Below are positions 37,757-47,079 of a DNA stretch of 64,000 nucleotides, piece by piece. The position numbers and the translations under genes are program-made. The notes under the pieces were generated by a model, which searched no databases, was not told where the DNA came from, and saw nothing but the letters and a program-made list of their open reading frames with translations. Each line of letters opens with the position of its first letter. Position 1 is the stretch's first letter. The stretch is from Stenotrophomonas maltophilia D457 (lineage in GTDB: Bacteria; Pseudomonadota; Gammaproteobacteria; Xanthomonadales; Xanthomonadaceae): contig NC_017671.1 of assembly GCF_000284595.1 (NCBI RefSeq), positions 1 through 64,000 on the forward strand, read 5' to 3'.

Positions 37757-40027
37757 ATGTCCCCGACCCGCACTTCCCGTGGCCGATTTCCGGTCGCGCG
37801 CCCCCTCGTTGCCGCTCTTTCCGCCCTGCTGCCGCTGGTAGCAGCCGCCCAGGAAACCCCCGCTGCCAAGGATCCGGTTGCCCTCGACGCCCTGCAGGTG
37901 ACCGCGCAGCGCCGTGTCGAGAACGCCAAGGACGTGCCGGTCGCGCTCTCCGCGATCCAGGGCGAGAAGCTGGATGTGCTCGGTTCGGCCGGCGATGACA
38001 TCCGTTTCCTGGCCGCACGCGTGCCCAGCCTCAACATCGAGTCGTCCTACGGCCGTGCCTTCCCGCGCTTCTACATCCGCGGCCTGGGCAACACCGATTT
38101 CGACCTCAATGCGTCGCAGCCGGTGTCGCTGGTGTATGACGACGTGGTGCAGGAAAGCCCGCTGCTGAAGGGCTTCCCGCTGTTCGACCTGGCCAACGTG
38201 GAAGTGCTGCGTGGCCCGCAGGGCACGCTGTTCGGCCGCAACACCCCGGCCGGCGTGGTCAAGTTCGATTCGGCGCGACCGTCGCAGGATGCCGACGGCT
38301 ACGTGCGCGTGGGCTACGGCAGCTACAACAGCTGGAACGTGCAGGGCGCCTACGGCGGCCCGCTGACCGATCGCTGGTCGGCACGCGTCTCGGCGATCTA
38401 CCAGCGCCGCGATGACTGGGTCGACAACACCCGCGTCGGCGCTCCCAACAGTGGCTTCGAAGGCTATGACGAAGCCGCCGGCCGCGTGCAGTTCCTGTAC
38501 GAAGGCGATGACTTCGAAGCGCTGTTCAACCTGCACAAGCGCAAGCTCAATGGCACCGCCCGCCTGTTCCGCGCCAACATCATCGAGAAGGGTGGCAACT
38601 CGCTGGTCGAGAACTTCGACCGCGACAAGGTGGCCAACGACGGCGTCAACTTCTCCGACCTGAAGACCTGGGGTGGCAGCGCGCGCCTGCAGTGGAACCT
38701 CGGCTCGGTGACGCTGCACTCGATCACCGGCTACGAAACCGCCGAATCGCTCAACCGCGGTGACATCGACGGTGGCTACGGCGCGGCGTTCCTTGGCGCC
38801 GGCAACTACGGCCCCGGCCTGATTCCATTCTCGTCGGAGTCGGCCGACGGCCTGCCGCATCACCGCCAGTGGACGCAGGAAGTCCGCATCGAGTCCAACG
38901 AGTGGGGCCGCTTCGACTGGCAGGCCGGCGTCTTCTACTTCGATGAAGACGTGACCATCAACAACTTCAACTACGACTCGCTGGCCCCGGGCAATCCGCA
39001 GACCGGCCACGTGGTGCAGAACCAGCGCAACAAGGCCTGGGCGGTGTTCGCCTCGGGTGACTTCGATGTCACCGACCGCTTCAAGCTGCGTGCCGGCGTG
39101 CGCTACACCCAGGACAAGAAGGACTTCAGCGCCAGCGTGCTGCAGGCCGTTCCGTTCGGCACCCCGGTCAGTGGCCCGTACCTGGCCAACACCGACGTCA
39201 ACGACGTCAGCTGGGATGTCAGCGGCGTCTACAAGCTGACCGACGACATCAACGCCTATGCCCGCGTGGCCAAGGGCTTCCGCGCGCCGTCGATCCAGGG
39301 CCGCCTGGCCTTCGCGCCAGGCCTGTCGCAGGCCGATTCGGAGAAGGTGATCTCGTACGAGGCCGGCATCAAGGCCGACCTGTTCGAGCGCCGCGCGCGC
39401 CTGGGCCTGAGCGTGTTCCGCTACAACGTCGATGGCCAGCAGCTGATCGCGGTGGGCGGCAGCAACAACACCGCCACCCTGCTCAACGCCGACAAGACCA
39501 TCGGCCAGGGCGTCGAGCTGGACCTGGAGGCCTACCTGGCCGACAACGTCCTGCTGACCTTCGGCAGCAGCTACAACGACACCGAGATCAAGGACAAGAA
39601 CCTGGCGGTGGCGATCTGCGGCGGTGGCTGCACCATCACCGACCCGACCACGGTGATCAACGGCCAGACCTATGCGCTGGTGAACGGCAACCCGCTGCCG
39701 CAGGCGCCGAAGTGGATCCACAACGCGACCCTGCGCGTGGGCTTCCCGCTCAGCGATGGCAGCGAGCTGTACGCCTACACCGACTGGGCCTACCGCAGTG
39801 CGGTGAACTTCTTCATCTACGAGTCGCCGGAATTCCGCGGCCGCAGTTCGCTGGAAGGCGGCCTGCGCCTGGGCTACAACTGGGATTACGGCCAGTACGA
39901 CGTGGCGGTGTTCGGTCGCAACCTGACCAACCAGACCCGCGTGGTCGGCGCGATCGACTTCAACAACCTGACCGGCTTCCTCAACGAGCCGCGTACCTGG
40001 GGCGTGGAGTTCACCGCGAAGTTCTGA
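37757..40027 (+). CDS. TonB-dependent outer-membrane receptor
   Basis: A 756-residue receptor. The signal peptide (about 1-31, ending VAAAQE) is followed by a TonB-box region (ALQVTAQRRVENAKDVPVAL), a plug domain (LDVLGSAGDDIRFLAARVPSLNIESS and FYIRGLGNTDFDLNASQPVSLVYDD), and a barrel ending in the classical terminal Phe (GVEFTAKF). The plug matches the common Xanthomonadaceae TBDR type used for carbohydrates or small organic ligands. No linked transporter or enzymes point to a ligand. A strong terminator follows. Confidence 0.92.
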   Translation: MSPTRTSRGRFPVARPLVAALSALLPLVAAAQETPAAKDPVALDALQVTAQRRVENAKDVPVALSAIQGEKLDVLGSAGDDIRFLAARVPSLNIESSYGRAFPRFYIRGLGNTDFDLNASQPVSLVYDDVVQESPLLKGFPLFDLANVEVLRGPQGTLFGRNTPAGVVKFDSARPSQDADGYVRVGYGSYNSWNVQGAYGGPLTDRWSARVSAIYQRRDDWVDNTRVGAPNSGFEGYDEAAGRVQFLYEGDDFEALFNLHKRKLNGTARLFRANIIEKGGNSLVENFDRDKVANDGVNFSDLKTWGGSARLQWNLGSVTLHSITGYETAESLNRGDIDGGYGAAFLGAGNYGPGLIPFSSESADGLPHHRQWTQEVRIESNEWGRFDWQAGVFYFDEDVTINNFNYDSLAPGNPQTGHVVQNQRNKAWAVFASGDFDVTDRFKLRAGVRYTQDKKDFSASVLQAVPFGTPVSGPYLANTDVNDVSWDVSGVYKLTDDINAYARVAKGFRAPSIQGRLAFAPGLSQADSEKVISYEAGIKADLFERRARLGLSVFRYNVDGQQLIAVGGSNNTATLLNADKTIGQGVELDLEAYLADNVLLTFGSSYNDTEIKDKNLAVAICGGGCTITDPTTVINGQTYALVNGNPLPQAPKWIHNATLRVGFPLSDGSELYAYTDWAYRSAVNFFIYESPEFRGRSSLEGGLRLGYNWDYGQYDVAVFGRNLTNQTRVVGAIDFNNLTGFLNEPRTWGVEFTAKF

Positions 40028-40051
40028 TGCGGTGGCTGCGTTGATGCAATG

Positions 40052-40082
40052 CAGAAGGGCCGGCGCAATGCCGGCCCTTCTG
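40052..40082 (+). terminator. Terminator after the second TonB-dependent receptor
   Basis: CAGAAGGGCCGGC (40052-40064) pairs with GCCGGCCCTTCTG (40070-40082) around GCAAT, followed by GTTTCC. The stem is long but the T-run weak. Confidence 0.75.
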
Positions 40083-40096
40083 GTTTCCTGCTTCGT

Positions 40097-40149
40097 GTAG
40101 AGCCGAGCCTGCGCTCGGCTGCTCTGAGCCGAGCATGGCTCGGCTCTAC
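40097..40149. repeat. SMAG-type inverted repeat pair
   Basis: GTAGAGCCGAGCCTGCGCTCGGCT and GAGCCGAGCATGGCTCGGCTCTAC, separated by only a few bases, lie between the receptor terminator and the acid phosphatase. Confidence 0.83.
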
Positions 40150-40160
40150 AGAGGCGTGGC

Positions 40161-41000
40161 CTACAGCGCGCTCTGCGGGCGCACCTTCAGCACCGCATTC
40201 TCGGTGGCGCAGTCGCGGCTGGAGTGCCGACCGGCCTTGCGCGCCGCCTCGATCTCCTTGCGTGCGGCCAGCAGGTCCTTGTTGAAGGCAGCGTTGTCAT
40301 GCAGGCGGGCCACGGCGGCCGCGCCCATGAAGCGGCCTTCGAGGATGTCGCTCTGCCAGTGCACGTTGCACACCAGGCGGCTCTCGCCGTAGTTGCGGCC
40401 GCGGGCCTGGATGGCATCGGCGCGGTCCGGCGCGATCTCCGACAGGATCAGGGCCCAGGCCCAGCCGATCGAGGTGTGGCCGGACGGATAGGAACCGTTC
40501 TTGCGCAGGCCGTCCTCGTCCTTCGGCGAGCAGGTCGGCTCACCGTTGACCATGAACGGGCGCGGGCGCTGGTAGTGGTTCTTGGCCGCCTTGGTGGCGG
40601 CGCTGGCGTCGATCCGGCTGCGCTCCAGCAGTCGGTACAGCGCCGGGGTCTTCACTGCATCGACGTCGATGTCGGCGGCGCAGGAGAAGTGGTTGGCGCC
40701 TTCGGGGAAGCCGAGTTCCGCATCGACGCCGGCCTGGGCGAAGCGCGGGCTGCCACGCAGCGCGCGGGCTTCACGGCTGACCTGTTCGTCCAGGGCGAGG
40801 GCGGCCGAACCGGCCGCCGGTGGTGCCGGCACCAGGTCCAGGCTGGCCGGAACCGCGCTCGTGTCCAGATAGCCCACCGCCTTGGTGGTGATGTTGGCTT
40901 CGACGGCGGTCGGCTTGCTGGCGGTGGCTGCGCAGCCAGCCAGGACCGCGACAACGGTGAGACCGAGCAGTGGGCGGGGGGTGTGGGAAATCAGCGACAT
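40161..41000 (-). CDS. Class A non-specific acid phosphatase (PAP2 family), lipoprotein
   Basis: A 279-residue secreted phosphatase. A lipobox-like signal (LGLTVVAVLAGC) suggests lipidation. The three PAP2 motifs are in order: KNHYQRPRPF, PSGHTS (catalytic His), and ESRLVCNVHWQSD (second catalytic His). These enzymes release phosphate from many organic phosphoesters in the periplasm. The length is typical, and no Pho box was found upstream. Confidence 0.9.
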   Translation of the reverse strand: MSLISHTPRPLLGLTVVAVLAGCAATASKPTAVEANITTKAVGYLDTSAVPASLDLVPAPPAAGSAALALDEQVSREARALRGSPRFAQAGVDAELGFPEGANHFSCAADIDVDAVKTPALYRLLERSRIDASAATKAAKNHYQRPRPFMVNGEPTCSPKDEDGLRKNGSYPSGHTSIGWAWALILSEIAPDRADAIQARGRNYGESRLVCNVHWQSDILEGRFMGAAAVARLHDNAAFNKDLLAARKEIEAARKAGRHSSRDCATENAVLKVRPQSAL

Positions 41001-41258
41001 GGACGGCTCCAGAGGAAAAACATCGCGTCATGATCGCAGCCCGTATGCGACACCGCAGTGGCCATCGGTCATACGGCCAGACCCGGCATGGTCATCGGGG
41101 CAGTATGAAAAACGTCATCGAGTGTCGTCAGTCTCCTGAATCCGGGCGCAGCGCACGGACTTTCACGCGCCTGCGCCGCGAGCATCGACACAACGGGGTC
41201 GAGAGGCCGTCCAGTTCCAGCCGGGTCGGGGGGATCCACTGACAGAGGGAGAGAAGCG

Positions 41259-42137
41259 ATGCGCAGCACCGCAACAGGAAGTACCGCCCTGGCCCTGCTC
41301 CTCGGGCTGGCAACCGCCCCGGCGCAGGCCGCCGACGTGGTCGGCGTGGCCTTCGTGCATGGCACCGGCGCGCAGACCAATGCCACCCAGGACTACTGGC
41401 AGCCGGCGATCATCGACACCGTGCGCCAGGGCCTGCCGAACAGCAGCAACTACGTCGTCATCAACTGTGACTTCACCCAGTACATGTGGAAACCGGAAGC
41501 GGCCGGTTGCCTGGCCAACCAGCTGACCGGCTTCATCGACAGCCGTGGCATCACCCAGCTGGTGGTGATCACCCACTCCAACGGCGGCAATGTGATGCGC
41601 TGGATCCTGTCCAACCCGACCTACGACAGCCGCTATCCGAAGATCATCCGCACGGTGCGCAAGGTCAATGCACTGGCTCCGTCCTCGGCGGGCACGCCGC
41701 TGGCCGATGCGGTGCTCAACGGCAATACCTTCGAAACGTCGCTGGGCTGGCTGCTGGGCTACAAGAACGACGCGGTACGCCAGCAGCAGGTGGCGAGCAT
41801 GGCCACCTACAACGCGCAGAACCTGTACGGCACGGCCGGTCGCCCGGCGCTGCCCAAACCGTTCCGTGCGGTGGTCGGCAGCGATGTGGAATCGGCGGTG
41901 TGGGACAGCAACAGTTACTGCGGTGGCTACGCCGCCAATGTCGGCCTGGAGTTCACCCAGAACTGGCTGTCGTCCTGCTCCGATGGCTTCCTGGAGTGCA
42001 GCAGCCAGAAGGCTGCCGGCACCACCTGGTTCACCGACAAGGCACGCACCCAGGGCGCCGAACCACTCAGCCACAACCAGAGCCGGCGCGAGTGCTTCGG
42101 CCTCGGCACCCTGCTGCGCAACGACCTGAACCAGTGA
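41259..42137 (+). CDS. Secreted alpha/beta hydrolase (lipase-like)
   Basis: A 292-residue protein with a signal peptide (about 1-24, ending PAQAA). It has an alpha/beta-hydrolase core: VGVAFVHGTGAQ forms the oxyanion loop, and the nucleophile elbow reads THSNGGN, a variant of GxSxG in which Thr replaces the first Gly. Cys residues (CGG, CSDGFLECSS) suggest disulfides. The downstream DUF4785-like gene starts 11 bp after the stop and probably belongs to the same operon. Confidence 0.75.
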   Translation: MRSTATGSTALALLLGLATAPAQAADVVGVAFVHGTGAQTNATQDYWQPAIIDTVRQGLPNSSNYVVINCDFTQYMWKPEAAGCLANQLTGFIDSRGITQLVVITHSNGGNVMRWILSNPTYDSRYPKIIRTVRKVNALAPSSAGTPLADAVLNGNTFETSLGWLLGYKNDAVRQQQVASMATYNAQNLYGTAGRPALPKPFRAVVGSDVESAVWDSNSYCGGYAANVGLEFTQNWLSSCSDGFLECSSQKAAGTTWFTDKARTQGAEPLSHNQSRRECFGLGTLLRNDLNQ

Positions 42138-42148
42138 GGGAGATGACC

Positions 42149-43351
42149 ATGACGAACCATTCCACCCTGCTGGCCAGTGCTTTGCTGGCCGTGCTGTCCC
42201 TTTCCGCAGCGCAGGCCGCGCAGCCGCTGCAGGCCGCCCGCGCGGGCGATCAGGTGCCTGCCGCACTGGTGGCCGCGCCGCTGCCCGCCGATGAAAGCGA
42301 GCACGCGCCGCTGTCCTTTGCCTGGGCGCTGGACCCGGCACAACCGCTGCAGGCGGCCACGCCGTATGCCTCGGTCAGCCGCAGCTACTGGCAGCAGGTC
42401 GATGGCACGCAGCTGCAACGCGGCCTGGACCTGCCGCTGACGGCGCCCGATGCGGTGATCCAGCTGAGCCCGGCCGCAGGTGCCCGCGCGCTGCCGGCCA
42501 ACACCCTGCAGGTGCGCGACCCGGCCGGCCGCAGCAGCGTGGCCCGCCGTGTCGATGCGCGCGCGCTGCAGGATGCCGGCATGCCGGTGAGTGATGGCAG
42601 CAGCATGCTGCGCACCGGCGCGACCAGTTCGGCCGGTGCGTACACGCTGCAGAGCACGCAGGCGCAGGGCCGCTATGTGGTGCAGGTGCTTGAGCCGAAC
42701 AGCCCGCTGCGGCTGGAAGTGCAGGCCAACCAGGCGCAGGTGCTGGCTGGTGGCAACGTGCAGCTGCAGGCACGCCTGCTGGAAGACAGCGCCACCACCG
42801 CGCAGCTGGCATCGCGCCGTGGCGGCCTGGGCGGTGAAGCCCTGCTGGTCGCACCGGATGGCCGCAGCTGGCCGCAGCGCCTGCTGCGCACCACCGACGG
42901 CAGCCTGCGCGCGCAGGTGCGCATCCCCGCCGATCTCGGCAGCGTGCAGGGGCTGTGGGAACTGCAGGTGTTCGCCCAGGCCGATGGCGTGCTGCGCGAC
43001 GGCAAGGTGGCTTTCGCGGTGGCACGGCCGACCGCGCGCTTCAGTGGCCAGGCGGCACCGGACCCGTCCAGCCGCCAGGTGGCACTGCCGCTGCAGGTGG
43101 CCGCCGCTGGCCGCTACGAAGCACGCGGCACGCTGTACGCCACGGCCCGCGATGGCCAGTTGAAGCCGGTCGCGCAGGCACATGCGGCGGCGTGGTTCGA
43201 TGGCCCCGGTGCAGGCCAGCTGGTGCTGCCGTTCGACCAGGCCGCATTGCCGGCCGGTTTCGGTGCGCCGTACGAACTGCGCGACCTGCAGCTGCAGGAC
43301 CAGAGCCGGATGGCACCGATCGAGTCGCGCGCGCTGGCGTTGCGGTTCTGA
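42149..43351 (+). CDS. Secreted DUF4785-like protein
   Basis: A 400-residue Ala- and Gln-rich secreted protein with a signal peptide (about 1-23, LLASALLAVLSLSAAQAA). Regular beta-like segments follow, as in surface or periplasmic binding proteins (QGRYVVQVLEPNSPLRLEVQANQAQV, ARFSGQAAPDPSSRQVALPLQV). It resembles the family known as DUF4785 in Xanthomonadaceae. The ATG at 42149 lies six bases after GAGGGAG; an ATG at 42143 would be too close. It is coupled to the upstream lipase. Confidence 0.65.
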   Translation: MTNHSTLLASALLAVLSLSAAQAAQPLQAARAGDQVPAALVAAPLPADESEHAPLSFAWALDPAQPLQAATPYASVSRSYWQQVDGTQLQRGLDLPLTAPDAVIQLSPAAGARALPANTLQVRDPAGRSSVARRVDARALQDAGMPVSDGSSMLRTGATSSAGAYTLQSTQAQGRYVVQVLEPNSPLRLEVQANQAQVLAGGNVQLQARLLEDSATTAQLASRRGGLGGEALLVAPDGRSWPQRLLRTTDGSLRAQVRIPADLGSVQGLWELQVFAQADGVLRDGKVAFAVARPTARFSGQAAPDPSSRQVALPLQVAAAGRYEARGTLYATARDGQLKPVAQAHAAAWFDGPGAGQLVLPFDQAALPAGFGAPYELRDLQLQDQSRMAPIESRALALRF

Positions 43352-43398
43352 GCACGGCGGTGGCGGGCCGGGATATCCGGCCCGCTGCATTGCATCCT

Positions 43399-43468
43399 GT
43401 AGAGCCGAGCCGATGCCCGGCTACTGTTTGTCGTGATCAGGAGCAGCCGAGCATCGGCTCGGCTCTAC
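43399..43468. repeat. SMAG-type inverted repeat pair
   Basis: GTAGAGCCGAGCCGATGCCCGGCT and AGCCGAGCATCGGCTCGGCTCTAC, separated by about 22 bp, lie between two convergent genes. The left hairpin has a single mismatch (CCCGG for CTCGG). Confidence 0.83.
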
Positions 43469-43481
43469 AGTGGCATGTCGA

Positions 43482-44303
43482 TCACCCCGCGTACGCGGTC
43501 AGCCGGCCTTCCTGCTCGCATACGGTGATCGCGCCGCCGAACACCGCCGACAGCGGTTCGTTGCGCAGCAGCTCGGCGCGGGTGCCGTCGGCCAGTACGC
43601 GACCATCGCGCAGCAGCACCACGCGCTCGATCTCGGGAATGATCTCTTCGATGTGGTGGGTCACCAGCACCAGGGTGATGCCCTGCTGCGCCAGCACCCG
43701 CATGGTCGCCACCAGCTGCTCGCGGGCGACCAGGTCCAGCCCGGTGGAGGGTTCGTCCAGCAGCAGTGCCTGCGGTCGATTGACCAGCGCGCGGGCGATC
43801 AGCACGCGGCGGGTCTCGCCGGCCGACAGCTCGGCATAGGCGCGCTCGCGCAGCGTCAGGGCGCCGGTCATCGCCAGCGTTTCACCGACGCGTGCACGCA
43901 TGTCGGCGGTCACCTCGCGGAAGGCCGGCACCACGTAGCTGGCGAAGAAGCCGGACAGCACCGCCTGTTCCACGGTCAGGCCGGGCATGTCGGCCAGGTT
44001 GCTGCTGAGGTCGCCGGTGACGATGCCCAGCTGCGAGCGCAGCCGGTCCACCTGCCAGCGGTTCTGGCCCAGCACCTTCACCGCCACCGTGCCGTCGCCC
44101 TGCGCCAGTGGATACAGTTCGCGGGTGATCAGCTTGATGAAGGTGGATTTGCCGCAGCCGTTGGGGCCGAGCAGGGCGGTGTGCTGGCCCTGCGCGATGC
44201 GCAGGCTGAGCCCGTGCAGCACCTTCACCTGGCCGCGCACCACGGTGGCGCGGTCCAGTTCGATCAAGGGGGGCAGCTCCGCGACGGGCGGGGCGGCGGT
44301 CAT
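43482..44303 (-). CDS. ABC transporter ATP-binding protein
   Basis: A 273-residue ATPase subunit. Walker A is GPNGCGKST, the ABC signature is LSAGETRR and Walker B is ALLLDEPS, with the downstream His switch (LVTHHIEEI). The ATG at 44303 (MTAAPPVAELPP) gives a full-length single-domain ATPase; the frame is open far upstream but that region is antisense to the desaturase. No membrane component is next to it, so its transporter partner is unknown. It is divergent from the desaturase gene. Confidence 0.88.
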   Translation of the reverse strand: MTAAPPVAELPPLIELDRATVVRGQVKVLHGLSLRIAQGQHTALLGPNGCGKSTFIKLITRELYPLAQGDGTVAVKVLGQNRWQVDRLRSQLGIVTGDLSSNLADMPGLTVEQAVLSGFFASYVVPAFREVTADMRARVGETLAMTGALTLRERAYAELSAGETRRVLIARALVNRPQALLLDEPSTGLDLVAREQLVATMRVLAQQGITLVLVTHHIEEIIPEIERVVLLRDGRVLADGTRAELLRNEPLSAVFGGAITVCEQEGRLTAYAG

Positions 44304-44454
44304 GGCGCTGGCGCGTGGATCAAGGCTCGACAACTCAGGTCCCCAACTGTGAACGGTGCCACGGATGGCGATGCGATACATCGCCGCAGGGATGCAGTTT
44401 GCAACGCAAGCGGCCATCATGTCTGCCATCCCCGCGTCGATCCGGAGAGCCGTC

Positions 44455-45657
44455 ATGCCTGATGCCCTGATGTCCCTGTTGACCGGTGGTGTGCTCGGCC
44501 TGGGGTGGTGGGCCATGCTGGCAGTGCTGCTGGTCTTCACCCAGATCACCATCTTCTCGGTGACCCTGTACCTGCACCGCAGCCAGGCCCATCGCGGGGT
44601 CGATTTCCACCCGGCGCTGGCCCACGTGTTCCGTTTCTGGCTGTGGCTGACCACCTCGATGATCACCCGCGAGTGGGTGGCCATCCATCGCAAGCACCAC
44701 GCCAAGGTGGAGACCGAGGACGACCCGCACAGCCCGGTCACCCGCGGCATCGGCAGGGTGTTCTGGCACGGCGTGGAGCTGTACCGGGAGGCACGCGGCA
44801 TGCGCGCGGACATCGAACAGTACGGGCGCGGTACCCCGGACGATGCGATCGAGCGCCACCTGTATACCCCGCACGCCACGCTGGGCCCGGTGCTGCTGCT
44901 GGTGATCAACAGCGTGCTGTTCGGCCTGCCCGGCGTGGCCCTGTGGGCGATCCAGATGGCATGGATCCCGTTCTGGGCGGCCGGCGTGGTCAACGGCCTG
45001 GGCCACTGGTGGGGCTACCGCAACTACGAGTCTGCCGATACCTCCACCAATCTCACGCCGTGGGGGTTCTGGATCGGTGGCGAGGAGCTGCACAACAACC
45101 ACCATGCCTTCCCCAGCTCGGCGCGCTTCGCGATGCGGCGCTGGGAATTCGACATCGGCTGGAGTGCGATCCGCCTGCTGCAGGCGCTGCGCCTGGCCAA
45201 GGTGCTGCGGGTGGCACCGGCCATGGACGTGCGTCCGAACATCGCCGTGCCCGATGCCGAGACCCTTAAGGCGCTGCTGTCGCACCGCTTCCAGGCGATG
45301 ACCGACTACCAGCGCAATGTGTTCATGCCGGCCCTGCGCGAGGAAGCCGCCCAGGCCGGAGCCAAGCTGCGCCGCCTGCTGCCGCGCCGGCTGCGCCGTG
45401 GACTGGTCAACGATGGTCGCTGGCTGAAGCCGGACAGCCGTGCCCAGCTCAGCGCATGGGTGGCACAGCGCCCGCGCATCCGCACCCTGGTCGAGTACCG
45501 CGCGCGGCTGGCGGCGTTGCTGGAAGCCCGAGGCCACGATGCCGCCGAGCGCCTGCACCAGTTGCAGGCGTGGTGCCGCGAGGCCGAGGAAAGCGGTATC
45601 GCGGCGTTGCAGGCCTACGCCGCACGCTTGAAGGGCTACAGCCTGGTGGGCGCGTGA
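44455..45657 (+). CDS. Membrane fatty acid desaturase (acyl-CoA delta-9 type)
   Basis: A 400-residue integral membrane desaturase that introduces a double bond in acyl chains. The three His boxes are HRSQAH, HRKHH and HNNHH. Membrane segments lie within LLTGGVLGLGWWAMLAVLLV and the stretch around LLLVINSVLFGLPGVALWAI. A ribosome site GGAG is seven bases before the ATG at 44455. The C-terminal third is a basic, helical extension (QAGAKLRRLLPRRLRRG). It is overlapped at its stop by a GTG-started EF-hand gene. Confidence 0.9.
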   Translation: MPDALMSLLTGGVLGLGWWAMLAVLLVFTQITIFSVTLYLHRSQAHRGVDFHPALAHVFRFWLWLTTSMITREWVAIHRKHHAKVETEDDPHSPVTRGIGRVFWHGVELYREARGMRADIEQYGRGTPDDAIERHLYTPHATLGPVLLLVINSVLFGLPGVALWAIQMAWIPFWAAGVVNGLGHWWGYRNYESADTSTNLTPWGFWIGGEELHNNHHAFPSSARFAMRRWEFDIGWSAIRLLQALRLAKVLRVAPAMDVRPNIAVPDAETLKALLSHRFQAMTDYQRNVFMPALREEAAQAGAKLRRLLPRRLRRGLVNDGRWLKPDSRAQLSAWVAQRPRIRTLVEYRARLAALLEARGHDAAERLHQLQAWCREAEESGIAALQAYAARLKGYSLVGA

Positions 45658-45986
45658 GGGCAGGGTACGGGCTTCTGCTGGCGGCACTGCTGCCGGGCGC
45701 GGCGCTGGCCCAGGTCACCGACACCGCCAGCTATCTGCAGCGGATGGACAGCGATGGCGACGGCAGGGTCAGCGAGGCCGAGTACGTGCAGTGGATGCTG
45801 TATGCCTTCGACCGCATGGACCGCAACGGTGATGGTGTGCTGACGGCCGAGGAGCTGCCCGGTGGCAAGGGCAGGGCGATCAGCCGCGAGCAGCAGCGGC
45901 AGGTGATCGTGCAGCGCTTCCACAAGCAGGATGCCAACGGTGATGGTTTCCTGGATGCGCGCGAACTGGCGGCGCCTCCGCGCTAA
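45654..45986 (+). CDS. Small secreted EF-hand protein
   Basis: A 110-residue protein starting at a GTG that overlaps the desaturase stop (GTGA), which implies translational coupling. A signal peptide (about 1-21, LLLAALLPGAALAQ) is followed by three calcium-binding loops: DSDGDGRVSEAE, DRNGDGVLTAEE and DANGDGFLDARE. Each has the expected acidic residues at positions 1, 3, 5 and 12. It probably binds calcium outside the cytoplasm. A link to membrane lipid composition is inferred only from coupling. Confidence 0.8.
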   Translation: MRAGYGLLLAALLPGAALAQVTDTASYLQRMDSDGDGRVSEAEYVQWMLYAFDRMDRNGDGVLTAEELPGGKGRAISREQQRQVIVQRFHKQDANGDGFLDARELAAPPR

Positions 45987-46184
45987 AGATTCCCGGCGTG
46001 CTGCCGATGGTGGGTTCGACGCGATCCCGGGTACCGGTCGATCCGCACGGGTAAGGCGATCTGGCATGTCGACCGCGATGGATCGCGGTAGGGGGAAGGA
46101 CATGGAAGGGAGTGCGGTGCCATTGCGATGATCGATGCCGAACGGAATCGCCTGCACTGGCCCGACACGACCCAAGGATCCCCC

Positions 46185-47003
46185 ATGAAATCGAACCCAC
46201 CCCTGCTGGCGGCCGCGCTGCTCGGCAGCCTCGTCATCGCCTCGCCTGTGCTGGCCAATGAGCCACCCCCGACCGCCCCGTCCGACACGGCGACGGCTGC
46301 AGACGTTCCCGCCGCTGATGCCGGCGTTGTCGCCGCCGTGGCGGAGCTGCCTGCCTGGGAAAGCCGGGTGCCGGTGAGCGTAAAGCTGCAGATGGGCGCG
46401 GATGGCCAGCCAGTCGGCGACAAGACGCTGCGCCTGGTGCAGCGTTCCACCACCGGCAAGCTGGTGGCCGCGCAGGTTGCCGTGTCATTGTTTTCCGGCA
46501 CGCTCGGCGGCAGCTCGTTCAAGAAGGACCAGCTGAAGGGAACCCGGGTGGAGACCGTTCCGAACCCGGCCTTCGGTTACCTGCAGGACCAGGTGCGCAT
46601 GCGCCTGGCCGAGTACTTCACCGCGCATCCGGGCGCTGTGCCGGCAGAGGTACGGCCGGTGCAGATCACCGCCGATGGCTTCACCCTGATCTACAAGGAA
46701 CTGGGCGATGCCGATACCCAGTACGAGCTGCGCCAGACCCAGCACGTCGGCTTCCCGTATACCCGCAAGCTGTTGCGCCTGGTCGGTGGCGAAGGCGTGC
46801 AGTGCCAGGTCGACGCACCGGTGGCCGCACCCCTGGAAGCCTGGCAGGCCGACGACTATGCGTTGGTCAAGCAGACGGCCGAGCGCTACAGCGACCAGTG
46901 CCTGGCCCGGTTCGTGGAAACGCTGCCGTCGCTGTTCCCGGACCGTTCCGCCGCTGCGGCACCGGTTCCGGCGGAGCCTGTGCGCGCCGGCCAGGGCGCC
47001 TGA
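46185..47003 (+). CDS. Secreted protein of unknown function
   Basis: A 272-residue protein with a signal peptide (about 1-25, LLAAALLGSLVIASPVLA) and an Ala/Thr-rich linker (30-55). A folded domain follows from about 65, with the stretches TLRLVQRSTTGKLVAAQVAVSLFSG and LIYKELGDADTQYELRQTQ. It is preceded by AAGGA at a suitable distance from the ATG at 46185. I do not recognise a family. Confidence 0.65.
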   Translation: MKSNPPLLAAALLGSLVIASPVLANEPPPTAPSDTATAADVPAADAGVVAAVAELPAWESRVPVSVKLQMGADGQPVGDKTLRLVQRSTTGKLVAAQVAVSLFSGTLGGSSFKKDQLKGTRVETVPNPAFGYLQDQVRMRLAEYFTAHPGAVPAEVRPVQITADGFTLIYKELGDADTQYELRQTQHVGFPYTRKLLRLVGGEGVQCQVDAPVAAPLEAWQADDYALVKQTAERYSDQCLARFVETLPSLFPDRSAAAAPVPAEPVRAGQGA

Positions 47004-47008
47004 CACCG

Positions 47009-47040
47009 GTCGATGCCGGGGATCATTCCCCGGCATCGAC
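47009..47040 (+). terminator. Stem-loop between the secreted protein and mutM
   Basis: GTCGATGCCGGGGA pairs with TCCCCGGCATCGAC (14 bp, perfect) around a 4-base loop. No T-run follows, so it could be a weak terminator or a repeat. Confidence 0.5.
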
Positions 47041-47079
47041 GGCCAGGTGCCGGCCGCAGAGCGGGGATAGAATCCCTGC

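Noticed and set aside
37631..39721. Nearly 700-codon open frame opposite the second TonB-dependent receptor
   Set aside because: It is antisense to a well-supported receptor. The composition (Val, Ala, Gln, His rich) is typical of shadow frames.
42375..43025. 216-codon minus-strand frame opposite the DUF4785-like gene
   Set aside because: Arg, Ala and Pro rich shadow frame; the plus-strand gene has a signal peptide, ribosome site and operon context.
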